A model generated the notes under the pieces. It made no database searches. It had not been told where the DNA came from and saw nothing but the letters and a program-made list of their open reading frames with translations. A stretch of DNA of 64,000 nt, from NCBI RefSeq assembly GCF_042429435.1, contig NZ_JBHMAF010000071.1; one strand, given 5' to 3'. Numbering within the stretch: position 1 is the first letter of the stretch; the number at the start of each line of letters is the position of its first letter. The translations under genes were made by a program, and so were the position numbers. This document shows, piece by piece, positions 19,019 through 27,558 of the stretch. The DNA comes from Ectobacillus funiculus (GTDB lineage: Bacteria; Bacillota; Bacilli; Bacillales; Bacillaceae_G).

Positions 19019-19306
19019 AAGGAAAACTCGCCGATCGACAAGCCATTAGGCGAAGACAGAGGCGAAGACAGAGGCGAAGACAGAGGCGAAGACAGAGGCG
19101 AAGACAGAGGCGAAGACAGAGGCGAAGACAGAGGCGAAGACAGAGGCGAAGACAGAGGCGAAGACAGAGGCGAAGACAGAGGCGTAGGGGTGGGCCAGAG
19201 TAAAAGGCGCTTTTTGCCTTTTGCGGAGGTTCAAGCCCGGAGTCTGCCATTTTGGGCCTTAGGAGCTAGACATCGCCCCGAAAAGTTATACTTTCTGTGT
19301 AAAAAA
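19019..19306. repeat. 12-bp tandem array inside an R1-type repeat, followed by R4
   Basis: Eleven perfect head-to-tail copies of AGGCGAAGACAG run from 19048 to 19179. They are preceded by GAAAACTCGCCGAT, the left landmark of repeat family R1, in which this 12-mer normally occurs about once (compare 53724-53870). At 19250-19306 the sequence turns into an R4 copy. The array is open in some frames only because the unit is a multiple of three; I do not call a gene. The rest of 18979-19724 holds an IS6-end-like scrap near 19330-19353 and a hairpin at 19444. Confidence 0.85.
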
Positions 19307-19443
19307 ACAGAAGATCTACTGCTTTCTCGTGCAAATACAACGAAAGTTTGAAAACATAAGCAGACTTATTGCAATTATTTGGGGTTTTCGTACCAGATTC
19401 CTATTTTTTGCATAAAATCCCTGCTTTGCAGTAATTTCAAATC

Positions 19444-19483
19444 CTTAACTTGATGGGGAGTACCGTATTCCCATCAAGTTAAG
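19444..19483. terminator. strong inverted repeat, possible terminator
   Basis: CTTAACTTGATGGG and CCCATCAAGTTAAG form a perfect 14-bp stem with a 12-base loop. There is no T-run directly after it, so it may be a cruciform or an element end rather than a terminator. It is 240 bp past the leuA stop. Confidence 0.45.
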
Positions 19484-19724
19484 CAAATAATTGTCTCCAG
19501 AACTTCATTCTTGTAAACAGCTCAGTCTCCTCATTTTCGAAGGGTTTTTGTTTTTCTGTCTTCGATTGATAACGTAAGAGCTCCTTTTGCATAATTCAGT
19601 CGCTGCCCTTACTTCAAACGTCACCTGCCTACCTTTCAAAAGTTTTGTTATGTAGCCCAATATAGAAGGCAAAGGAAAGAGAGTGCCTAGTTTTTCAAGG
19701 TACCTTCTTTTCCTTCCTATTTCG

Positions 19725-21290
19725 CTATACTGAAGGTGCATAATTGACTATAATACTATTTACAGCATTGAGATAGGCAAGCGCACTCGCTTTAATCACA
19801 TCTGTGTCCGTTGCCTTGGCAATGTATTTTTCTCCTTGAAACTCTACTTGTAATTTCACTTTCCCCAATGCTTCCTTCCCTCTTGAAACACTACTGATTT
19901 TATACTCCAACAACTTGACATCCAGTTCGATAATTTCAGCGATGCAGGAATATAACGCGTCGATTGGACCGGATCCTACTGCACTGCTTTTAAATGTCTG
20001 ATTTCCCTTTTTTATTTCCACACTTGCAGAAGGGAAGCTTGTGTTGCTCACGACTTGAAGGTCAACTAATTCATAGAAACGTCCACTATAATGACCAATG
20101 TCTTCATGATGAATCGCATGCCGCGTATAGTAATTCTCCACTATGGCGTATAAATCATGATTGTATACCTCCTTCTTTGTATCTGCCAATGTAAGAAAAT
20201 CAACAAACAGATCCTCGAATTGTCTATCCGTAAGCTGCGTAAATCCTAGTTTCTCAATTGCATTCTTGACCGCATGGCGTCCGGAACGAGCTGTTAACAC
20301 AAGCTCCATATCGTTTAAGCCAACTTCTGTGGGACTGATAATTTCATAAGCCTCCCTTGATTTCAGCAAACCGTCCTGATGTATGCCTGAGGAATGAGCA
20401 AATGCGTTATCCCCTGTAATGGCTTTATTTACCTGTACATCAAGGCCCATCAAACTACTGACTAACTTTGATGTATTCATAATTTCCCTAGTGTGAATAT
20501 TTGTATGGGCGTTATAGAAGGAGGAGCGCGTATGAAGAGCCATTATAACTTCTTCCAACGCTGCATTTCCTGCACGTTCCCCAATTCCATTAATTGTACA
20601 TTCAACCTTATCAGCCCCATTTTTGATAGCTGCCAAGGTATTGGCCGTTGCCATACCAAGGTCATTATGACAATGAACACTTAAAATGACTGTATCATTC
20701 AGATTTTTCAAACGATCGTTCAATTTGTAAATCAAGTGGCCGAACTCTTCAGGATCAGCATATCCCACTGTGTCAGGAACGTTGATCATGGTAGCTCCTG
20801 CTCTTACAACCGCTTCGATGGTTGCCCATAAATATTCGAAATCTGAGCGGGATGCATCCTCTGTTGAATATTGAACATCAGGCAGTAATGTTTTCGCATA
20901 CTTTACTGCCTCTACTCCTAGATTTAAAATTTGGTTCTTGGACTTCCCAAACTTCTTCTCTACATGAATATTGGAAGTTCCCAGTACGATATGAATGAGG
21001 GGCTTCTCGGCATATTTAATACTGTTGTAAACAGCATCAATATCTGCTTCAACTGCCCGGGCAAGCGCTGTAATCATGACAGTATCTGTATTTCCGACAC
21101 ACTTGGCAATTTCCTGTACAGCATGAAAATCACCCTCTGAAGATGCGGGAAAACCCGCTTCAATAATATCCACTCCCAGTTTTTTCAATTGATACGCAAT
21201 CTCCAATTTCTCGTACAAATTAAGCTTCGCTCCAGGAACTTGTTCTCCATCACGTAAAGTCGTATCAAATACCAAGATTTTTCTCGACAT
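19725..21290 (-). CDS. leuA: 2-isopropylmalate synthase
   Basis: A 521-residue LeuA that condenses acetyl-CoA with 2-ketoisovalerate in the first committed step of leucine synthesis. The TIM-barrel domain opens with ILVFDTTLRDGEQVPGA (catalytic Arg and metal-binding Asp), contains the metal-binding VHCHNDLGMATAN and the GIGERAGNAALEE motif, and is followed by the LeuA dimer regulatory domain (~390-515). Length matches B. subtilis LeuA (about 518). I chose the ATG at 21290 because AAAAGGAGTG precedes it; the frame upstream runs into the leader RNA. The gene stands alone, with no ilv or leuBCD neighbours, under a leucine T-box. Confidence 0.93.
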   Translation of the reverse strand: MSRKILVFDTTLRDGEQVPGAKLNLYEKLEIAYQLKKLGVDIIEAGFPASSEGDFHAVQEIAKCVGNTDTVMITALARAVEADIDAVYNSIKYAEKPLIHIVLGTSNIHVEKKFGKSKNQILNLGVEAVKYAKTLLPDVQYSTEDASRSDFEYLWATIEAVVRAGATMINVPDTVGYADPEEFGHLIYKLNDRLKNLNDTVILSVHCHNDLGMATANTLAAIKNGADKVECTINGIGERAGNAALEEVIMALHTRSSFYNAHTNIHTREIMNTSKLVSSLMGLDVQVNKAITGDNAFAHSSGIHQDGLLKSREAYEIISPTEVGLNDMELVLTARSGRHAVKNAIEKLGFTQLTDRQFEDLFVDFLTLADTKKEVYNHDLYAIVENYYTRHAIHHEDIGHYSGRFYELVDLQVVSNTSFPSASVEIKKGNQTFKSSAVGSGPIDALYSCIAEIIELDVKLLEYKISSVSRGKEALGKVKLQVEFQGEKYIAKATDTDVIKASALAYLNAVNSIIVNYAPSV

Positions 21291-21323
21291 GCCAGTGTCA
21301 CTCCTTTTCATGATTAGATATAA

Positions 21324-21595
21324 AAAAGCCCCGTCTCTATAAATATAGAGACGAGGCTTTGCTCGCGGTACCACTCTAATTGATCCATTACGCATAATGA
21401 ACCCACTCTTTTCGGTGGCCATCACCACCTATCTTTATAACGGTAGAATACCGACATCCCCTACTATTTCGTTCAGGGAGTAGCTCTTGGACGAGTTCAA
21501 AGGAACATAACTGCCGATTCTCACCAACCATCGGCTCTCTGATAAGCTTATGAATCCTTTTACTATTTCCAATCATTGCCTGCTTATTATTGATT
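21324..21595 (-). ncRNA. T-box leader RNA, leucine specifier
   Basis: On the minus strand the canonical T-box AGAGTGGTACCGCG lies at 21364-21377, followed by an intrinsic terminator at about 21324-21358 (GCCTCGTCTCTA / TAGAGACGGGGC then T6). Further upstream the Stem I landmarks are visible: a GGTGAGAATCGGC distal loop and the specifier context TTTGAACTCGTCC, giving specifier codon CTC (Leu) at 21493-21495. Uncharged tRNA-Leu would stabilise the antiterminator and turn on leuA. Confidence 0.92.
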
Positions 21596-21640
21596 TAACC
21601 AATATCTTACTTTTGTCGCATGTAAGAGTCAAGTATTTTT

Positions 21641-21790
21641 TAAAGAAAACTCGCCGATTGGTAAGCCCTGTCGCCCGGGCGAAGGCAAAGGCATAGTTGC
21701 ACTTATACTTTATTCCTAAAATTTCTCACTATGTCAAATTGGCTTCCTGCTAGAAATTTATACTTTCTTAAAGTACAAAAAATTCATTAC
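21641..21790 (+). repeat. dispersed repeat family R1, copy
   Basis: The copy runs from AAAGAAAACTCGCCGATTG to TATACTTTCTTAAAGTAC. Shared landmarks with the other copies are the CTCGCC...GGCGAG hairpin (degenerate here), GCATAGTTGCACTTATACT, ATTCCTAAAATTTC and TAGAAATTTATACTTTC. Confidence 0.8.
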
Positions 21791-21881
21791 ATTTTTATCG
21801 TTCTATTTATTTGAGAAAGGAGCCTGATAAATACCTTTCAAATTAACTTGAATTTTACAAAGTTAAAAATCTTTCAGTATT

Positions 21882-21928
21882 AAAAATCCCAATATCTCAG
21901 TAAGGAAAATGAGATATTGGGATTTAAG
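21882..21928 (-). terminator. intrinsic terminator of the gerPF-like gene
   Basis: AAATCCCAATATCTCA and TGAGATATTGGGATTT form a perfect 16-bp stem about 80 bp downstream of the minus-strand stop at 22005. Confidence 0.7.
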
Positions 21929-22004
21929 TATTCAACAATTGTGCCATCAGTAAACAAGTTAAAACGGTTACTGTGGACAGACGTCACATATAGTTAAAAA
22001 ATAC

Positions 22005-22220
22005 TTAGAGAGTAAATGTTTTGTTTTGATCAGATTTATCAGTATCTGCTACATTCGTTTTACTAATGCCATTAAATGTGTTTATCGAATATCCAACATT
22101 TGATGATCCAGATCCATGATAGGTCTTTCCATTTAGTATCGGCGTTACTTCATAAATATCTCCTAAGTTAAAAGAACCACTATTTCTGTTTATTACAACT
22201 CCTCGAATAGTTGCAGGCAT
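22005..22220 (-). CDS. GerPA/GerPF-family spore germination protein
   Basis: A 71-residue protein of the GerPA/PF family. Its N-terminal MPATIRGVVIN, central NLGDIYEVTPILNGKTYHGSGSSN and C-terminal DKSDQN follow the family pattern (MPA.VG...N...G..H.GD...ISP....KT..G.GS.N). In Bacillus the gerP proteins help small germinants cross the spore coat, but they are normally encoded in a six-gene operon; this copy is alone, so it may be an accessory or plasmid-borne spore gene. The start follows GTAGGGG. Family confident; role inferred. Confidence 0.8.
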   Translation of the reverse strand: MPATIRGVVINRNSGSFNLGDIYEVTPILNGKTYHGSGSSNVGYSINTFNGISKTNVADTDKSDQNKTFTL

Positions 22221-22397
22221 TGTTTCCCCTACTTTCTTAGTATTCTTTGTTCTACAAACAAAAGTTAAAGCCCCTTTATATACTGAAGGTTACAATCTTA
22301 ATGTATAAAATTAGTGGAGTTTTGGTGCTTATTTTTTTATCAATATGCTTTACATCCCCTATTTTTTTACTTGCATACCGCATTGTTATCAGGTGGA

Positions 22398-22640
22398 CAT
22401 CATCGTACATTACCAGAAGTGGGATCTCCTAGGTTATCCACGCCAATACTGGGCTTCTCTCATTTTCAGACATTATGCAATATGCAGGGTTTTGTGATCG
22501 GCTTTGGCTCCCCATCCGTTGACAAGTCTCCCTACTTCTGGACAGGACTTTTTGTTTTCGGAAGGAAAAATCTCGCTGTTTCTAAGTAAACAACAAAAAA
22601 TAGCCCCGATTGAGACTGCTCGTTAGCGGGGACTATCAAT
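22398..22640. repeat. dispersed repeat family R2, copy 2
   Basis: Parallels 2862-3045 (CATTACCAGAAGTGGGATC, GGGCTTCTCTCATT, TATGCAATATGCAGGGTTTT, CTCCCCATCCGTTGACA, CCCTACTTCTGGACAGGAC). It then continues through TAGCCCCGATTGAGACTGCTCGTT, which also appears at about 35890-35915. No coding capacity is evident. Confidence 0.6.
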
Positions 22641-22644
22641 GGTT

Positions 22645-22790
22645 CAAGAAAACTCGCCGATTGGTGAGCCCTGCTCTTGGGTGAAGACAGGTGCGTAGTT
22701 GCACTTATACTATATTCCTAAAATTTCTCACTACGTCGAATTGTCTTCCTGCTAGAAACCTATACTTTCTTAAAGTGCAAAAAAAATTCC
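22645..22790 (+). repeat. dispersed repeat family R1, copy
   Basis: AAGAAAACTCGCCGATTGG, then GAAGACAGGTGCGTAGTTGC, ACTTATACTATATTCCTAAA and CTATACTTTCTTAAAGTGC. It abuts the R2 copy and is followed directly by the 3' end of the next minus-strand gene. Confidence 0.8.
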
Positions 22791-22843
22791 CCTTCTTCAA
22801 ACCTGTGAAGGGCGAAGCGCACGGGTAAGGAAGGTTCATTCAC

Positions 22844-23131
22844 TTAATTTTCTAACCCTAGCCTTTTTAACTTTATAGAAGGAGAAAGAAATTCTATATA
22901 TAGCGTTATTGTTTTCCCTGTTGGTTCCCCTAAATCTACTGTCACTTTGGCTCCCTTTTCGTGAGGTCCAATATCATATTCCTGTACATGCATATTCAAT
23001 AATTTTATTTCTTTGTCTTCATAACGAAATCTAATCCATAGTTTATCATTTAGATTTTCAGTTTTCGATAAATAAAAATATACAAATATCGCATTATGTT
23101 TAAATGTGTATAACTTTATAAAATTTGCCAT
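22844..23131 (-). CDS. hypothetical protein, 95 residues
   Basis: A 95-residue protein with no family I recognise. It looks like a compact beta-rich soluble protein (alternating FVYFYL, WIRFRY, VTVDL, TLYIEF strands) and has neither a signal peptide nor a membrane helix. The ATG at 23131 has GTGGAGAG eight bases upstream, which I prefer to an upstream TTG. Directly upstream on the same strand is a short truncated frame (23157-23306), so it may be the last gene of a decayed unit. Confidence 0.5.
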   Translation of the reverse strand: MANFIKLYTFKHNAIFVYFYLSKTENLNDKLWIRFRYEDKEIKLLNMHVQEYDIGPHEKGAKVTVDLGEPTGKTITLYIEFLSPSIKLKRLGLEN

Positions 23132-23156
23132 TTTCAATATCTCTCCACTTTTTAAT

Positions 23157-23306
23157 AATTTATGCTCTTTGTATTGGGAGATTCATCACATTCAGAACAT
23201 TTTAATACTTCTGCAGGTACAGGGCTAACACATAGCACAGTATGGTATCCTTTACTACTACTTGTACCTATATAAGTTGAACTAAATATTTTCCCATGAC
23301 CTCATC
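23157..23306 (-). pseudogene. truncated small ORF, C-terminal fragment
   Basis: An open minus-strand stretch encodes HGKIFSSTYIGTSSSKGY and on to LKCSECDESPNTKSIN-stop, with a Cys-x2-Cys pair, but an in-frame stop precedes it and no start codon is available. It reads as the tail of a broken gene. No family recognised. Confidence 0.3.
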
Positions 23307-23453
23307 GCAGCACAAAATCATACAGAATACGTTGCCCTACAAAGGCAATTTGAAAGATGATTTAGCAATTGAATTAAGAAGGTGTAAGAATTAAATTCAA
23401 CTTATATAGTTTCATATTGGTTCCGCTTTTCGTAAGTGGTGTCTTTTTAACAT

Positions 23454-23540
23454 TCACCATGGACAGGAGGATACCTCTTGCATATCAGTAACTTTGTAGA
23501 AAAACTCCTTTTCGCATTTTTCACAGGTTTTTGTGTTCAA
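23454..23540 (-). CDS. possible 28-residue Cys-rich mini-protein
   Basis: A TTG start at 23540 follows ATGGAGTG and encodes a 28-residue frame with CEKCEKEF and an SSCPW end, a zinc-ribbon-like half knuckle. It may be real or the 5' end of a truncated gene; evidence is limited to the ribosome site and composition. Confidence 0.3.
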   Translation of the reverse strand: MNTKTCEKCEKEFFYKVTDMQEVSSCPW

Positions 23541-23737
23541 AATATCACTCCATATTCAATCCAAATTCCGACACTTTCCCTTACTTAATGGCTTCAAGCG
23601 CTTGTTTTAAATAATCGACTTCAGAGGTTATATCGTCTATCTGTCGATTTAACTGACTTACTTTATCAAGCGTATGCTGTGCATCCAATAAATTAATTTC
23701 TAACATCAAACGGCTTATTACTATTGTTTTAAATAAA

Positions 23738-23790
23738 AAAGACTGTAAACAAACCAGATTTTCTCGAGTTTGTTTACAGTCTGAGCTCTT
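23738..23790. terminator. intrinsic terminator
   Basis: GACTGTAAACAAAC and GTTTGTTTACAGTC form a perfect 14-bp stem preceded by an A run (read on the minus strand: stem then T-rich). It lies in the 23138-24004 interval, which otherwise holds only the small frames listed and low-complexity AT-rich DNA. Confidence 0.6.
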
Positions 23791-24004
23791 CAATTGAATT
23801 GGAGGGCTTTTTTGCATAATCGGCTAAATATTAAAAAAGGGAAACAAGCAATTCAATCCCGTGGAAAATAGGTCTTCCCATTCTGCATTTCCTGCTAGAT
23901 ATAAAACTTCAAATCTACTATTTTCAACAGGATGTTCCGTATCCAGTATATCCAACATACCGATGAGCTAGTATGTAGTTGAAAACCGTTAGGCTGCTGT
24001 AACA

Positions 24005-25489
24005 TTAGCGGAAAATCACTTCGTTCCAGCGCAATTCATTTTTAAATGCATGTACGTTCGTATCCTTATTGATTAAGACAGCTTCTATTTCCATTAATTC
24101 AGCAAAATTTCTTAGCTGTTCTGTTGTGACAACATAGGAGAAGACTGTATGGTGCGCTCCGCCGGCATAAATCCAATTTTCTGCTGACTCACTTAAAGAT
24201 GGTTGTGGTTTCCATAATACTCTGGCAACCGGTAATTTCGGCATTGCTTTTTCAGGCTGCACGGCATCTACTTCATTAATTAACAGTCGGAAACGGTTTC
24301 CAAGATCAATGATGGAAGCATTTAGAGCGGATCCGCTTGCCCCATCAAACACAAGCCGTGCAGGATCCTCCTTACCGCCAATTCCAAGCGGATGAACCTC
24401 AATGCTTGGCTTAGTTGCCGCAATGGTAGGACACACTTCAAGCATGTGGGCACCAAGGACAAGTTCATTTCCTGGCTCAAAATGGTACGTATAATCCTCC
24501 ATGAAAGAGGTTCCTACCCCGCCAGCGATGATCTTCATTAGGCGTGTCAATGCTGCTGTTTTCCAATCCCCTTCTCCGGCAAAACCATAGCCCTCCGCCA
24601 TCAGGCGCTGAACCGCAAGACCTGGAAGCTGACGAATCCCATGCAAATCTTCAAATGTTGTTGTAAACGCGGTATAGTTGCCTTCTTTCAGGAACGCCTT
24701 TAATCCTAATTCAATCCTTGCCTGCTCACGAATCGATTCTTGAACAGTTCCTTCCCCAAGACCTTCAGGGACGATCTCATACAGTTCTTTATACTCTTCG
24801 AAGAGTTGATCGACTTCTTGTTCCGAAATGTCATTCATTCTTTGAACCAAGTCACCTACACCATATCCGTTAACGGTCCAGCCAAATTTGATTTGTGCTT
24901 CAATTTTATCGCCTTCTGTCACAGCTACTTGACGCATGTTATCGCCAAATCTTGCAACCTTTAAATGCTTGCTTTCTGCAACAGCGACTGCAGTTCTCAT
25001 CCAGCTCCCAATACGCTCTCTAACTTCTGTATTCTCCCAATGTCCCACAACTACTTTACGTTTAATATTCATTCTTGTACCGATGAAACCATGTTCACGG
25101 TCACCATGCGCAGCTTGATTTGTGTTCATAAAATCCATATCGATCGAATCCCAAGGAATATCACAGTTAAACTGAGTGTGTAAATGAAGCATCGGCTTTT
25201 GAAGTGCTCCAAGACCCGCAATCCACATTTTGGACGGTGAGAACGTGTGCATCCAAGTGACGATTCCGGCACAATTTTCATCTGCGTTAGCTTCTAGAAC
25301 AAGGCGGCGAATAGAGTCAGCCTCTTTTACTACAGACTTAAATACTAACTTGAACGGGATTGAAGTATCCTGATCTAACCCTTGAACGACTTGTTTTGAA
25401 TTAGCCTCAACTTCTCTTAATGTTTCTTCTCCATAAAGCAATTGGCTGCCAGTCACAAACCAAAATTCATAAGGTTTTATTGTTAACAT
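24005..25489 (-). CDS. araA: L-arabinose isomerase
   Basis: A 494-residue AraA converting L-arabinose to L-ribulose in the cytosol. Length and sequence fit the family throughout: N-terminal YEFWFVTGSQLLYGEETL, WMHTFSPSKMWI, the metal and active-site region GYGFAGEGDWKTAALTRLMK (~305), SFMEDYTYHFEPG (~331) and the C-terminal GGAHHTVFSY. The start has ATAGGAGG upstream. It is 130 bp downstream of araD on the same strand, so the two form an operon with araD first. No araB is present; the kinase step is assigned to the divergent FGGY gene next to araR. Confidence 0.96.
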   Translation of the reverse strand: MLTIKPYEFWFVTGSQLLYGEETLREVEANSKQVVQGLDQDTSIPFKLVFKSVVKEADSIRRLVLEANADENCAGIVTWMHTFSPSKMWIAGLGALQKPMLHLHTQFNCDIPWDSIDMDFMNTNQAAHGDREHGFIGTRMNIKRKVVVGHWENTEVRERIGSWMRTAVAVAESKHLKVARFGDNMRQVAVTEGDKIEAQIKFGWTVNGYGVGDLVQRMNDISEQEVDQLFEEYKELYEIVPEGLGEGTVQESIREQARIELGLKAFLKEGNYTAFTTTFEDLHGIRQLPGLAVQRLMAEGYGFAGEGDWKTAALTRLMKIIAGGVGTSFMEDYTYHFEPGNELVLGAHMLEVCPTIAATKPSIEVHPLGIGGKEDPARLVFDGASGSALNASIIDLGNRFRLLINEVDAVQPEKAMPKLPVARVLWKPQPSLSESAENWIYAGGAHHTVFSYVVTTEQLRNFAELMEIEAVLINKDTNVHAFKNELRWNEVIFR

Positions 25490-25619
25490 TGTATAATCCT
25501 CCTATATGTATAATGGACTTTATTATTCTAGCAAAGATTTTCCTAATCTATTAAACTCATACGGATAAGTAACTCTCTCAAGCTCCTCGGACTTTCTTGC
25601 TCGATCACTTCAACAGACA

Positions 25620-26315
25620 CTATTTTTGCCCATAATAAGCATGAACACCATGTTTGCGCAAATAATGTTTATCTAATAAAAACTGATCGATTTCTTGCAC
25701 TTGCAGATTTAGCTGATATGTTTGCAGTGCCATTTTTGCAACTTCTTCAAGTACAACTGCATTATGAACAGCCTGATGAGCATTTTTCCCCCAGCAGAAA
25801 GGTGCGTGGCCTGTAACAAGTACACCCGGCATGGCGGTCGGATTGATTGCTCGATTTTGAAAGGTTTCAATGATCACATTCCCTGTTTCAAGTTCGTATG
25901 CCCTTTCAATTTCTTCTTTTGTTAACGAACGTGTGCAAGGAATTTCTCCGTAATAGTAGTCAGCATGTGTTGTTCCTAACGGAGGAATCGGGCGCCCGGC
26001 TTGCGCCCAGCTTGTTGCCCATGGCGAATGGGTGTGAACTACTCCTCCAATTTGAGAAAATGCCTTATACAGAGCTAGATGAGTTGGCGTATCGGAGGAA
26101 GGCCGCAAATCCCCCTCAACGATTCTCCCCTCTAGATCCACAACTACAAGGTCTTCTGCCTTAAGCTCTTCATAAGGGATTCCGCTCGGCTTAATGACAA
26201 CAAGCCCCTGCTCACGATCAATGCCACTGACATTCCCCCACGTAAAGGTAACCAATTGATGCTTTGGAAGCAGCAAATTTGCTTCCAGTACTTCCTGCTT
26301 CAGCTTCTCTAGCAT
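25620..26315 (-). CDS. araD: L-ribulose-5-phosphate 4-epimerase
   Basis: A 231-residue class II aldolase-fold epimerase making D-xylulose 5-phosphate from L-ribulose 5-phosphate. The zinc-ligand motif is visible in GVVHTHSPWATSWAQAGRPI (~95-112) with a third His later in LVTGHAPFCWGKNAHQAVHN; the catalytic-loop tyrosine and HAYYGQ end are also present. The full length matches AraD. AAAGGGAGG precedes the start. First gene of araD-araA, behind a control region duplicated from that of araR. Confidence 0.95.
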   Translation of the reverse strand: MLEKLKQEVLEANLLLPKHQLVTFTWGNVSGIDREQGLVVIKPSGIPYEELKAEDLVVVDLEGRIVEGDLRPSSDTPTHLALYKAFSQIGGVVHTHSPWATSWAQAGRPIPPLGTTHADYYYGEIPCTRSLTKEEIERAYELETGNVIIETFQNRAINPTAMPGVLVTGHAPFCWGKNAHQAVHNAVVLEEVAKMALQTYQLNLQVQEIDQFLLDKHYLRKHGVHAYYGQK

Positions 26316-26379
26316 ACCATTTCCTCCCTTTGTTACAACAAATGCGCTGTAGCGCTTTCATTACATCGTTATCAAATTT

Positions 26380-26760
26380 AAATGCGGATATAACTACAAA
26401 TCATACGAATGATATGCATAACTTCTTAAAACATTAATGATTCAGATTATTTCATACGTACAAATACAGGATTTTGACAGGAATAACCCTCATCATTCAT
26501 ACTTACAACTTTATATGTACCCATGAGATACAGTCTAACTTGTACGTATAACATTAATTAGATTCTACCATCTTTCCTGTTTTTTTCAATATAAATTTTA
26601 AGAATCTTATTATTTTTGTACGCTTCCTGTCTGATTTGTCCATAATCCTACGAACAAGTTCTTATAAAAACCTTACATTTTGGTAAAATAAAGAAAAAAC
26701 AACATAAGGGTACTCATTCAAATATTCCTATTACAATCTCCGGATACATCCTATTTACAT
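26380..26760. promoter_or_regulatory. duplicated AraR control region upstream of araD
   Basis: AraR-box-like sites are TACGTACAAAT at 26455-26465 and TTGTACGTATAA at 26540-26551, with a weaker TTTTGTACGC at about 26615. The order, spacing and flanks (CATACGAATGATATGCATAA, ATTAATTAGATT, TTTTTTTCAATATAAA) repeat the araK-araR intergenic region, so this is a segmental copy. A cre-like TGTAGCGCTTTCA lies at about 26347-26360. Confidence 0.7.
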
Positions 26761-26831
26761 CATTCTATAGAATATTCTCTTAGTTATATATAAATAATTC
26801 AATTTATATATAAGTTGAAATTTGTGGTCGT

Positions 26832-27050
26832 ATGGGGCAACAAACGAAATACAATATGGTGAAGGAAACAAGAAAAGAATGGATCACGAGCGGTGGAATG
26901 AAGCCTGAAGAAAAGATTTATTCTGAAAATGAACTTGTAAAAATGGCCAATGTCTGCAGACACACTATTCGTCAAGCTGCAGGTGACCGGTGACCTGGTA
27001 CACCAAGGATGGCTGTACAGAGAACAAGGCACCGCACAGGGTTGTTATTC
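26832..27050 (+). pseudogene. araR 5' fragment (decayed paralogue)
   Basis: Starting at the ATG at 26832, the frame matches the first ~75 codons of araR closely (MGQQTKYNMVKET, EEKIYSENELVKM, HTIRQAAGD). A small duplication of GGTGACC then creates an in-frame stop. Downstream, LVHQGWLYREQGT-like sequence survives in another frame to about 27045, after which homology ends. The sugar-binding domain is absent. Together with the control region this makes about 670 bp of duplication. Confidence 0.85.
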
Positions 27051-27074
27051 GGTTGCTACGGCAAATAAAAAAAG

Positions 27075-27121
27075 AGAGGGGAATCCCCTCTCGATTACGC
27101 ATGACATCTGTTATGCGTAAT
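27075..27121. terminator. two adjacent hairpins
   Basis: GAGAGGGG-AATC-CCCCTCTC (27075-27093) is directly followed by ATTACGCATGAC...GTTATGCGTAAT (27094-27121). The first has an A run on its left and could terminate minus-strand transcription. Confidence 0.5.
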
Positions 27122-27155
27122 GATAAGCCCTTAAGAAAAGAAGCAAATCTGCTCC

Positions 27156-27314
27156 CTATTCCTTGACTATTCCGAATGATTTAGCTAGTCCAATATTTTC
27201 TGTTTGAAGATAAAACTCATCCGTTGTTCCTTTAACAGTTGCCCGTAAAAACTCCGCAATGAATTTTAACTCTGTTTCTGTTAGTTCTCTTCCATTCCAA
27301 TGTAATTTTCCCAT
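27156..27314 (-). CDS. small hypothetical protein, 52 residues
   Basis: A 52-residue protein (starts MGKLHWNGRELTETELKF) with an excellent ribosome site (AAAGGAGTG, about 10 bases before the ATG). It is hydrophilic and mostly helical, with no known motif. An iteron-like half site (AAAGTTGCACTT, about 27358-27371) sits just upstream, so it could be regulated by the plasmid initiators. It precedes a hairpin terminator. Confidence 0.55.
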   Translation of the reverse strand: MGKLHWNGRELTETELKFIAEFLRATVKGTTDEFYLQTENIGLAKSFGIVKE

Positions 27315-27558
27315 ATTGATTTGCCACTCCTTTATGAACCATATTTTTTGGTTTCTTATAAAGTTGCACTTATGGTGAAATTTTTTACGAACGAACAAGA
27401 AATATGCGCCTTTTTTATTAAATCGCTAACCCTAGAGACTAAAAATACGTCAAAAAATAAAAAAGAAAGCGTATACTTAAATAATACCATATAGTTCCAG
27501 TAGATAACAACCGAACATACATTAAAATTTCTGTACCAAGGAAAAATATTAGATCTCC

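Noticed and set aside
19048..19179. Tandem 12-bp repeats as a CRISPR array or as a repetitive protein gene
   Set aside because: There are no spacers between units, and the frames (Cys-Leu-Arg or Ala-Ser-Val-Phe repeats) lack ribosome sites and depend only on the unit being a multiple of three.
23581..23817. Spo0E-like small protein
   Set aside because: The Spo0E SxxxD motif is absent, a terminator hairpin lies inside the frame, and no ribosome site precedes the possible start.
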